Source: an uncultured Pedobacter sp. (GTDB lineage: Bacteria > Bacteroidota > Bacteroidia > Sphingobacteriales > Sphingobacteriaceae). Taken from it: a DNA stretch of 11,585 bases. Below, piece by piece: positions 1 through 7,011 of the stretch (positions within the stretch are counted from its first letter, which is position 1; the number at the start of each line of letters is the position of its first letter). The notes under the pieces were generated by a model. That model saw only the letters and a program-made list of their open reading frames with translations. It made no database searches and was not told the origin of the DNA. The stretch is taken from the NCBI GenBank assembly GCA_946478755.1, contig CAMLDJ010000166.1, positions 1-11,585 of the forward strand, given 5' to 3'. The translations under genes and the position numbers were made by a program.

Positions 1-126
1 GACGGGATAACCACTTTTTCAATTGACTTCGCTAAAATGGGCGAAATGGCAGCAGCCTTTGTTTTGTCCAGAAAACCAATACAACATGTGATGAGAAATG
101 AACTAATCAGAAGGAGTTCGTTGTAG
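1..126 (+). CDS. C-terminal end of LacI/GalR-type (or GntR-fused) transcriptional regulator, partial
   Basis: Frame 1 is open from the left edge to a TAG at 124-126, giving 41 residues that begin DGITTFSIDFAKMGEMAAAF and end NELIRRSSL. A Thr-Thr followed by a short strand, a helix with MGEMAAAF, and a final (L/I)xRxS(L) tail is the usual C-terminal ending of the periplasmic-binding-protein-like effector domain of LacI/GalR regulators and of GntR regulators fused to that domain. The DNA-binding part lies outside the window, so the two cannot be told apart. Such proteins bind a sugar or sugar phosphate in the cytoplasm and control operators near sugar-use genes. It sits 370 bp upstream of the SusC gene in the same orientation and is the only regulator visible, so it is the best candidate to control the operon. 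The family call rests on a short tail and is moderate. Confidence 0.6.
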   Translation, partial: DGITTFSIDFAKMGEMAAAFVLSRKPIQHVMRNELIRRSSL

Positions 127-218
127 AATAAACGCTATGCCGTCGATTCCCATTGTCTTCTATCCAGATGGCACATTCCTAAGGCCAATTTATATTAAAA
201 ACATTTGAGGAAAATAAA

Positions 219-249
219 TTTTAGATTATAAAATATTTTCATACTTTTG
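219..249 (+). promoter_or_regulatory. candidate Bacteroidetes-type promoter of the SusC operon
   Basis: TACTTTTG at 242-249 is an exact match to the Bacteroidetes -7 element TAnnTTTG used by the primary sigma factor. TTTA at 219-222, 19 bases upstream, is a partial (3 of 4) match to the -33 element TTTG. Transcription would start around 254-258, within the direct repeat pair. It is the only full match I found in the gap before SusC. No transcript data support it. Confidence 0.5.
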
Positions 250-252
250 ATA

Positions 253-271
253 GTAGTATAGGGTAGTGTAG
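253..271 (+). repeat. two 9-bp direct repeats with 10-bp period, candidate operator
   Basis: GTAGTATAG (253-261) and GTAGTGTAG (263-271) match at 8 of 9 positions and are offset by exactly 10 bp, about one helical turn. They begin 4 bp after the candidate -7 element and cover the expected transcription start, where a bound protein would block or modulate initiation. No further copy is seen one turn to either side. LacI-family operators are usually palindromic, so direct repeats may indicate another regulator or an initial-transcribed-region effect. Function is inferred. Confidence 0.4.
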
Positions 272-448
272 TGCAATATCTATCTGAACGACAAACAAAC
301 CAACCAAATATAAATTATGAAAACGTTAGAACTTGTGGCATCTCATATGCCCAAACCTCAAATTAAATCCCAGCAGTTATTTCACTGTAATACTTCCTGA
401 ATGATTTTAATTGTGCAATTTTTGCATTTCCTTAAATGATCACATTTA

Positions 449-470
449 GAGTCTAATCTGTATAGAACTC
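449..470 (+). other. small imperfect hairpin upstream of the SusC start
   Basis: GAGTCTA (449-455) can pair with TAGAACTC (463-470) if one A is bulged, with a 7-nt loop. The stem has seven pairs with a mix of A-T and G-C. It ends 25 nt before the ATG at 496 and is not followed by a T-run, so it is not a typical terminator. It may influence translation initiation, or it may be chance. Confidence 0.2.
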
Positions 471-495
471 ATTACTTTAAAACTTAAAATAATTG

Positions 496-3400
496 ATGAA
501 ACACTTTTACTGGTTTTACAGGTACGCTTTAGTACCTAAAAAGTTAAGTTGTATACCTACACTTAGCTGTTTAATTATACTCTCCCTGATCGCAACAGTT
601 ACCCCGGAGGCTTTTTCTCAAACAGCCAATAAAAAAACAGTTACGGGTAAAGTAACAGATGCCGCAGGTTTACCCATTCCGGCAGTAGTTGTGGCTGCAG
701 TCAACAAGGCCAATACAGGCACACAAACAGATAATAACGGTAGGTTTATACTGGACATAGAGCCTGGTGTTATCCTACGTTTTTCTTATATAGGTTATGT
801 CGAGCAAAGGGTAACTGTTACCATCAAAACCGACGTACTCGATATCAAGTTGGTTGAAAGTAGCATTCAGGCCGATGAAGTTGTCATTACCGCAATGGGA
901 CAGAAACAGCGTAAGGAAGCCATTGTTGGAGCTGTATCTTCAGTGCGTCCGGGCGACCTGAAAGTGCCCGCCAGCAACCTTACTTCTGCATTGGCCGGTA
1001 AAATTTCCGGTGTTATTGCTTTTCAGCCAAGTGGGCAACCAGGCCAGGACAACTCTAACTTCTTTATCAGAGGCGTAACTACATTTGGCTATAGAAGAGA
1101 CCCTCTAATTCTGATCGATAATGTCGAAATGACTTCTTCTGATCTTGCCCGTCTGCAGGTTGATGACATTGAAAGCTTTTCTATTTTGAAAGATGCGAGT
1201 GCAACAGCTCTGTATGGTGCCAGAGGAGGGAACGGGGTAATCCTGGTTAAAACCAAAGAGGGAAAAGCTGGAAAAGTCCAGATTAACCTCAGACTGGAGG
1301 GCTCAGCTTCTGAGCCGATTAACTCTTTGGAAATCGCAGATCCAATTACCTACATGAAGCTTTATAATGAAGCCCTAATCACCAGGAATTCACCTGGAGC
1401 ACCCTATACGCCAAATAAAATAATGAATACCCAGGCATCTCTAAATGGCTTGCCGGGTAGTAATCCATACGTTTATCCTGCTGTAAACTGGATGGATATG
1501 CTGTTTAAAAAACGTACAACTACAGAAAGGGCCAATCTGAATGTTTCTGGAGGTGGCGGCGTGGCCCGTTACTATATTGCCGGTTCTTATTCTAACGACA
1601 ATGGAATATTAAGAACAGACATTAGAAACAACAACAAAAATAATGTGCGGTTCAAAAACTACCAGTTGCGTTCAAATATTAATATTGACCTTACGAGAAG
1701 TACTGAACTGATCGTTCGTTTGTCAGGTAATTTTAATGAATATGTAGGACCTATGACCAATGATCCATCTTTTGCAACCGATCTTTATAACATTGCTACA
1801 CATACCAGTCCGGTTGACTTTCCTGCTTACTATGAACCTGATGGTGCTAATGCGGGTGTACAGCACATTCTTTTTGGTAATAACACAGATGCCACTGTGC
1901 TACCCGATGGAACCACTCCGCCTAGTTCATCAACCGATGTAAAAAACATCAACCCCTATGCAGCCTTGTTGAGGGGAAATAGAAGATTCTCTGAATCCAG
2001 AATGCTTGCGCAGCTGGATTTGAGCCAGAAATTGGATTTTCTGGCTAAAGGGTTAAATTTTAAAGCGATATTCAGCACCAACAGGTATGCACGGTTTGAA
2101 TCTGAACTGGCTTACGCACCTTATTTTTATAATGTGAAATCCTATGATAAGCCTTCAAATCAATACACCTTAAACTGGATTAATAATAAGCCGGAGCAGG
2201 CAAGGGAATATTTAAATTATTATGCAGGTGCAAGTACATTAAATACTTTCCTTTATCTGCAAGGTGTGCTGGATTATTCGGCCGATCTTAATGAAAACCA
2301 TAACGTGAGTGCCGCACTGATTGGAACACAACAACAGCTGCTAAATGCAAATGCAAATACTTTGTTTAATTCATTGCCATTTAGAAATTTAGGCTTGTCC
2401 GGACGTGCTACCTACGCCTATAAAAGCCGTTATTTCCTTGAATTCAACTTTGGCTATAACGGATCAGAACGGTTCTCAGAAAACCATCGATTTGGTTTTT
2501 TTCCAACAGTTGGCGCTTCATGGATTGTATCAGGTGAGAAATTTTATGGAAACCTGGCCAATATCATCGATAGAATGAAACTCAGGGGTAGTTACGGCCT
2601 GGTTGGTAATGATGCCATCAGTGACAGAAGGTTTTTCTATTTGTCAGATGTTAATTTAAATGGAGGAAATCCCGCTTCATTCGGAACAAATCTCAGCTAT
2701 TCACATAATGGCGTGGTTATTAATAACTACGAAAACAGAGATGTGACCTGGGAGGTATCCAAACAAATTAATTTGGGGCTCGAGCTGACTTTTCTTAAAA
2801 ATATTAGGTTGACGACCGAGGTCTATAAGAACTATAAATCTGATATTTTGCAGGAAAGAAAGGATATTCCTAGTACAATGGGACTGGAATCAAATATATC
2901 GGCGAATATCGGCAAAGTAGAGTCTGAAGGGATAGAATTTTCCATTGATGGAAAACATTCCTTTAGCAATGATCTATGGATCTCCTCCATTGCTAATTTT
3001 ACTTTCGCTAAAAATAAATATACACAATATGAAGAGCCTGATTTTGATGAGAGATACCGTCTTCATAATGGGGTTTCGCTCAACAGAAATTACGGCTATA
3101 TCGCTGAACGGCTATTTGTTGACGATAATGAAGCAAGAAATTCACCAAGACAAATATTCAGTAACAATGGTGTTGCGCCAATGGGTGGCGATATCAAGTA
3201 CAGGGATTTAAATGGTGATGGGGTAATAGATGGCAAAGACCAGACCTGGTTTGGAAACCCTACTGTACCTGAAATAGTATATGGATTTGGGATGTCTACC
3301 GGATATAAGAACTTTGATCTGAATGTGTTCTTTCAGGGACAAGCCGGGATTTCGTTTGTAATCGATCCAGGCAGAACAAGTCCGTTTATTAAAAGCCCTG

Positions 3401-3774
3401 ATTCCTGGTTGCCTGGCAATACGCAGGTAATTCAACAATTTGCAGACGACCATTGGTCGGAGGATAACCAGAATTTATATGCCTTATACCCAAGGCTTGG
3501 AATTAATGGTGCGGTGATCGAAAACAACCGTCAGAATAGTTCATGGTGGTTGCGTGACGGCAGCTTCCTGAGGATGAAGTCCCTGGAAGTAGGATATACC
3601 CTTCCGTCGAAGCTGGCCAATAGAATAAAAATGAAAAAGCTAAGAGTTTATTTTAGCGGCCTTAACCTGGTTACCTGGAGTCCCTTCACCATGTGGGATC
3701 CTGAAATAGGGGGAAATGGATTCTCTTACCCTTTACAAAAGGTATATAACCTCGGAATAAATGTTAGTTTATAG
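496..3774 (+). CDS. SusC/RagA family TonB-dependent outer-membrane glycan transporter
   Basis: A 1092-residue outer-membrane beta-barrel that would import oligosaccharides with its SusD partner, driven by TonB/ExbBD. Residues 1-42 form a signal peptide with an unusually long basic/aromatic n-region and a probable cut near A39-F-S-Q42. A carboxypeptidase-regulatory-like domain follows (about 47-122, TVTGKVTDAAG). The TonB box is near D127-E-V-V-I-T-A-M-G135. The plug (about 136-250) contains the SusC signature LKDASATALYGARGGNGV from 231. The barrel fills the rest and includes an EF-hand-like loop D904-L-N-G-D-G-V-I-D-G-K-D915. There is no STN domain, so anti-sigma signalling is unlikely. The ATG at 496 is preferred over the adjacent TTG at 493. 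An in-frame TAA at 490-492 rules out a longer form. It is the first gene of the operon, and the ligand cannot be read from sequence. Confidence 0.96.
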   Translation: MKHFYWFYRYALVPKKLSCIPTLSCLIILSLIATVTPEAFSQTANKKTVTGKVTDAAGLPIPAVVVAAVNKANTGTQTDNNGRFILDIEPGVILRFSYIGYVEQRVTVTIKTDVLDIKLVESSIQADEVVITAMGQKQRKEAIVGAVSSVRPGDLKVPASNLTSALAGKISGVIAFQPSGQPGQDNSNFFIRGVTTFGYRRDPLILIDNVEMTSSDLARLQVDDIESFSILKDASATALYGARGGNGVILVKTKEGKAGKVQINLRLEGSASEPINSLEIADPITYMKLYNEALITRNSPGAPYTPNKIMNTQASLNGLPGSNPYVYPAVNWMDMLFKKRTTTERANLNVSGGGGVARYYIAGSYSNDNGILRTDIRNNNKNNVRFKNYQLRSNINIDLTRSTELIVRLSGNFNEYVGPMTNDPSFATDLYNIATHTSPVDFPAYYEPDGANAGVQHILFGNNTDATVLPDGTTPPSSSTDVKNINPYAALLRGNRRFSESRMLAQLDLSQKLDFLAKGLNFKAIFSTNRYARFESELAYAPYFYNVKSYDKPSNQYTLNWINNKPEQAREYLNYYAGASTLNTFLYLQGVLDYSADLNENHNVSAALIGTQQQLLNANANTLFNSLPFRNLGLSGRATYAYKSRYFLEFNFGYNGSERFSENHRFGFFPTVGASWIVSGEKFYGNLANIIDRMKLRGSYGLVGNDAISDRRFFYLSDVNLNGGNPASFGTNLSYSHNGVVINNYENRDVTWEVSKQINLGLELTFLKNIRLTTEVYKNYKSDILQERKDIPSTMGLESNISANIGKVESEGIEFSIDGKHSFSNDLWISSIANFTFAKNKYTQYEEPDFDERYRLHNGVSLNRNYGYIAERLFVDDNEARNSPRQIFSNNGVAPMGGDIKYRDLNGDGVIDGKDQTWFGNPTVPEIVYGFGMSTGYKNFDLNVFFQGQAGISFVIDPGRTSPFIKSPDSWLPGNTQVIQQFADDHWSEDNQNLYALYPRLGINGAVIENNRQNSSWWLRDGSFLRMKSLEVGYTLPSKLANRIKMKKLRVYFSGLNLVTWSPFTMWDPEIGGNGFSYPLQKVYNLGINVSL

Positions 3775-3794
3775 TTAATATAAGGAATTAAGAC

Positions 3795-5732
3795 ATGAAG
3801 TCATTATATTCAAGAATTTTATACACCGCTGTACTGGCATTGTCCTTAACATCGTGTAAAAAGTATCTGAACGTTACACCAGATAACGTAGGTACCATTG
3901 ATTATGCTTTTAGAAACCGTAATGAAGCTGAAAATTATTTATTTAGCTGTTACGCTACGCTACAGCGTTTACAAGAGCCCTGGATGGATGCAGGTTTTGC
4001 TACTTCTGGGGAAATCGTATTCCCCGCGCCAAATGAAATAAATGATACCCAGGCGATCAATGCTGTGGGCTTTAATATGATGAGGGGCACACAAACCAGT
4101 GGCGTTCCCGGATTGAATTATTGGGACGGTAATGAAGGCGGACAAGCCATGTTTAGTGCCATAAGACGTTGTAATACCATGTTGGAAAACATAAACAAGC
4201 CGATCGACCTCGGGGAATCGGAAAAGAAAAGATGGATTGCTGAAGCAAAGTTTTTGAAGGCTTACTACCATTTTTATTTGTTCAGGATGTATGGGCCAAT
4301 ACCAATTACTGATGTGAACCTGCCTATTAACAGTTCAATTGAAGAAACCAGAGTAAAAAGAAATCCGGTAGATTCTGTGGTAAATTATATGGTGCGCTTG
4401 CTGGATGAAGCGACTCCTGATCTACCTAACCAAATTCAAAATCAGGCGCAGGAACTGGGAAGAATAACAGGGCTCATTGCACGTGCTGTAAAAGCACAGA
4501 TTTTAGTCACCGCCGCAAGTCCGCTGTTCAATGGAAATACCGATTATGCCGGATTTAGCAATAAAGACGGACAGACATTATTTAGTCAGCAAGAAGATCC
4601 TAAGAAATGGGACCGCGCTGCGGAAGCATGTGCTGTGGCTTTAAAGGCTTGTCTGGCTGCAGGTTTAAAGTTACACACCTTCACACCAGCAGCAAATATG
4701 CCAGCCAATCTTCCTCAGGAATTAATCAATGTTTTAACATTTCAGACAGCCATTACTGAAAAATGGGAACTGAATACAGAATTGATCTGGGGAATGGCGC
4801 CCAATTTCGGATTTGGAAGACAGGAAAGATTTATGCCACGTTTAACGGCGGCAGCGGCCCTGAATATAGGCAGCGCCCAAGGCTTTTTTGCTGTGCCAAT
4901 TGCCCAACAGGAATTGTTTTACACGAATAACGGACTTCCGATCGATGAAGATAGAACCTGGGACTATAGAAACAGGTATACCTTAGAAACTGGAACTGAT
5001 GAAGACCAGTATTATATCCACAATGGGTATGAAACCGTAAAGGCACATTTTAAGCGGGAGCCAAGATTTTATGCTTCTATAGCATTTGACGGGGGTGTTT
5101 GGTATGGCAATGGACAGTTGTCAGATCCGGCAAACGCAAATTATGTACAGGCAAGAGGTACAACGAGTCATGCGGGGCCTAAAGATCAGAGTCATACAAA
5201 TATTTCGGGATACTGGCCAAAAAAACTGGTGAATTACCTAAGTGTTTACAACGATCGCTTTACCTACGAAAATTTCCATTTTCCTTTAATGAGGCTTTCA
5301 GACCTTTATTTATTGTATGCAGAGGCATTGAATGAACAAGGAAAAAATTATACAGAGGTGTTGCCATATATTGATGAAGTAAGAAAGAGAGCTAAAATTC
5401 CAACTATTGCTGAAGCATGGACGGCCCAGCTTTCTACAGTTCCTTCAAAATATACTAATCAGGCCGGTCTTCGTCAGATCATTCACCGGGAAAGAAGAAT
5501 TGAACTTGCTTTTGAATGTATACCAGGATGGGACTTACGCCGCTGGAAGGAATTACAGACGGTAATGGCTAAGCCAATGCAAGGGTGGAGCATTTTTGAC
5601 GACCAGGCAGTAAATTACTACCGTCCACGTAATTTGTTTGTCCCTGTATTTAATACAAAAGATTATCTATGGCCAATTAAGTCCGATAATTTGTCAGTGA
5701 ACCCGAATCTGGTTCAAAATCCTTTTTGGTAA
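3795..5732 (+). CDS. SusD/RagB family surface glycan-binding lipoprotein
   Basis: A 645-residue lipoprotein that would cap the SusC barrel and bind glycan at the cell surface. A type II signal peptide ends in the lipobox L18-T-S-C21, followed by KKYLNVTP, a typical SusD start. The N-terminal half (about 22-230) matches the SusD-like_3 region of TPR-type helices. The C-terminal half carries family hallmarks: LYAEALNEQGK near 507, HRERRIELAFE (564-574), GWDLRRW (578-584), and a closing segment with WPI and NPNLVQNPFW. It is somewhat longer than most SusD proteins (500-600), with extra sequence mainly in the middle. It begins 20 bp after the SusC stop, and an AAGGA at 3782-3786 sits 8 nt before the ATG, an unusually good ribosome-binding site for this group. 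SusC-SusD adjacency makes the assignment secure. The ligand is unknown. Confidence 0.96.
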   Translation: MKSLYSRILYTAVLALSLTSCKKYLNVTPDNVGTIDYAFRNRNEAENYLFSCYATLQRLQEPWMDAGFATSGEIVFPAPNEINDTQAINAVGFNMMRGTQTSGVPGLNYWDGNEGGQAMFSAIRRCNTMLENINKPIDLGESEKKRWIAEAKFLKAYYHFYLFRMYGPIPITDVNLPINSSIEETRVKRNPVDSVVNYMVRLLDEATPDLPNQIQNQAQELGRITGLIARAVKAQILVTAASPLFNGNTDYAGFSNKDGQTLFSQQEDPKKWDRAAEACAVALKACLAAGLKLHTFTPAANMPANLPQELINVLTFQTAITEKWELNTELIWGMAPNFGFGRQERFMPRLTAAAALNIGSAQGFFAVPIAQQELFYTNNGLPIDEDRTWDYRNRYTLETGTDEDQYYIHNGYETVKAHFKREPRFYASIAFDGGVWYGNGQLSDPANANYVQARGTTSHAGPKDQSHTNISGYWPKKLVNYLSVYNDRFTYENFHFPLMRLSDLYLLYAEALNEQGKNYTEVLPYIDEVRKRAKIPTIAEAWTAQLSTVPSKYTNQAGLRQIIHRERRIELAFECIPGWDLRRWKELQTVMAKPMQGWSIFDDQAVNYYRPRNLFVPVFNTKDYLWPIKSDNLSVNPNLVQNPFW

Positions 5733-5755
5733 TCCTATATAAAGACGATATGATC

Positions 5756-6976
5756 ATGAACATAAAAAAATATAGCTTGCCTTGTCTGATGATACTGATA
5801 GCCAGTATCACAGCATGCAAGAAAAATAATGGTTTCAATGCCGTTATCTCCGAGGATAAAACAACGCCGATGCCTGTCAGTAATATTAAAATAGAGAATT
5901 TTAACGGTGGAGCAAACATTACTTATGATCTTCCTAATTCTGCGAACATCCTTTATGTATTGGCTAAATATAAAATCAATGAACATACAGCCAGGGAGGC
6001 TAAATCCTCTTATTATCAGGATACCGTTGTTGTTGATGGATTTGCAAAAGAAGAGGCTTATGAAGTGAGTTTATATACCGTTACCAGGGCAAATGTAATG
6101 TCAGATCCCGTAACTGTAACGGTTAATCCCTTAACACCTGTTTATTTGTCGGTACGGCCATCCATAAATTTATCCGCTGATTTTGGTGGCGTAAATATAA
6201 CCGGCGAAAATCCCTTAAAGAAGCAAATTGGAATTGTAGTGATGAGCTATAATAACAATACCAAATCCATGGAGATTGAAGACCAGTTCTTTACTAAGAA
6301 TGCTAAGATCGACTATTCAGTTACCGGATTTGCTTCTGTTGAACGACAGTTTGGGGTCTACATCACCGATAAATGGGGCAATATCTCTGACACGCTGCAA
6401 AAACCGCTTATTCCTTTATATGAAGAGGCTATGGATAAAAGTAAGTTTAATGTGCTGAATCTGAGTACAGACAGCAGACTAGATTTTGACTGGTTTACAC
6501 CTTATCTATGGGATGGAAAATTAGATGGGAATGGATGGCATACTGCATACGGAGTGCCGTTGCCATATTCCTGCAGTTTTGATATAGGAAAAAGTTATAA
6601 ATTGAGCCGCTTCGTCGTATATGAAAGAATTGGAGACCGCTTTACCTACAAATTTGCGAATCCAAAGGAGTTTTCTTTATGGGGAACAAACTCTTCCAAT
6701 CCACAGGATATTACACTTCCTGTAAAAGCAGCTGAAGGTACCGTTATCGGAAATTGGGTAAATATAGGGAACTTTCGTTTTCCTGACCCACCATCGGGGA
6801 ATCTTCCTAATGCAATTACTTCAGGAGATGCAGATTTTGTCAAAAATGGGGTGAGTTTCAAGGTGCCTTTTGCAGCTCCTCCAGTAAAATATTTAAGGGT
6901 TGCGGTGGCAACAGTATGGGGAACAGAGGCTGCCGCCCATCTCATGGAGATCACCCCTTATGGAACACCTGAATAA
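5756..6976 (+). CDS. DUF4959/DUF5126/DUF5000-type surface lipoprotein, probable glycan-binding protein
   Basis: A 406-residue lipoprotein. The signal peptide ends in I18-T-A-C21. Three modules follow. The first is an Fn3-like DUF4959 region (about 33-125, starting TPMPVSNIKIENFNGGANI). The second is a DUF5126-like beta domain (about 126-222). The third is a C-terminal DUF5000 domain (about 232-404) with discoidin/F5-8C features: LWDG at 251-254, SFDIGKSYKLSRFVVYER, NPKEFSLWG and a final MEITPYG strand. Proteins of this plan follow susCD in many Bacteroidetes PULs and are presumed surface glycan-binding proteins; no enzyme active site is evident. The module limits are by eye. It starts about 20 bp after susD. 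ATG at 5750 (adding Met-Ile) is equally possible. A TTG at 5726 would overlap susD and delay the hydrophobic segment, so it is rejected. Confidence 0.88.
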   Translation: MNIKKYSLPCLMILIASITACKKNNGFNAVISEDKTTPMPVSNIKIENFNGGANITYDLPNSANILYVLAKYKINEHTAREAKSSYYQDTVVVDGFAKEEAYEVSLYTVTRANVMSDPVTVTVNPLTPVYLSVRPSINLSADFGGVNITGENPLKKQIGIVVMSYNNNTKSMEIEDQFFTKNAKIDYSVTGFASVERQFGVYITDKWGNISDTLQKPLIPLYEEAMDKSKFNVLNLSTDSRLDFDWFTPYLWDGKLDGNGWHTAYGVPLPYSCSFDIGKSYKLSRFVVYERIGDRFTYKFANPKEFSLWGTNSSNPQDITLPVKAAEGTVIGNWVNIGNFRFPDPPSGNLPNAITSGDADFVKNGVSFKVPFAAPPVKYLRVAVATVWGTEAAAHLMEITPYGTPE

Positions 6977-7000
6977 AATATCAATTGAACCAAATATCAA
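6976..7000 (+). repeat. 9-bp direct repeat in the gap between the two lipoprotein genes
   Basis: AAATATCAA occurs at 6976-6984 and again at 6992-7000, a period of 16 bp, between the stop of one lipoprotein gene and the ATG of the next. The sequence is AT-rich and the repeat may be a small local duplication. No function is evident. Confidence 0.3.
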
Positions 7001-7011
7001 ATTATAAAAAG

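Larger units (their letters stand above)
127..495 (+). other. intergenic region / probable 5' leader of the PUL operon
   Basis: These 369 AT-rich bases hold no gene I would call. From left to right they contain a stretch with no recognisable terminator after the regulator stop, a 23-codon ORF (137-208) of no known family, a candidate promoter (219-249), a pair of 9-bp direct repeats (253-271), an AC-rich stretch (about 290-310), a 27-codon ORF (317-400), and a small imperfect hairpin (449-470) ending 25 nt before the SusC start. If transcription starts just downstream of the -7 element, the mRNA leader before SusC is about 240 nt, which is long. Confidence 0.6.

Noticed and set aside
127..218. 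Terminator after the regulator gene
   Set aside because: Only a 4-bp TGCC/GGCA pairing at 138-172 was found, without a T-run, so it is not convincing.
253..271. Short repeats as CRISPR or mobile-element ends
   Set aside because: There are only two 9-bp copies with a 1-bp gap, no spacers, no inverted partner and no transposase or Cas gene in the window.
417..424. AATTTTTG as a second promoter -7 element closer to SusC
   Set aside because: It misses the first T of TAnnTTTG and has no TTTG-like -33 element at the right distance.
493..495. TTG as start of the SusC gene
   Set aside because: The ATG directly after it (496) is the normal start and gives the expected signal peptide; an in-frame TAA at 490-492 precedes the TTG.
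1760..1942. Short plus-strand ORFs in alternative frames within susC (also 2945-3211) and in the first lipoprotein gene (6276-6458)
   Set aside because: They are out-of-frame shadows of clear genes with no family resemblance.
3208..3453. Reverse-strand ORF inside susC (and similar ones inside susD, the lipoproteins and the GH95 genes)
   Set aside because: These lie wholly within strongly supported genes, have no recognisable domains or start context, and their compositions look like antisense of coding sequence.
5726..5755. TTG start for the first DUF lipoprotein, overlapping susD
   Set aside because: It would add a polar stretch before the lipoprotein signal peptide. ATG at 5750 or 5756 gives a normal n-region and hydrophobic core ending in the lipobox.
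6985..7011. TTG start for the DUF4998 lipoprotein
   Set aside because: It adds nine non-hydrophobic residues ahead of MKHLIIF; the ATG at 7012 fits a lipoprotein signal peptide much better.
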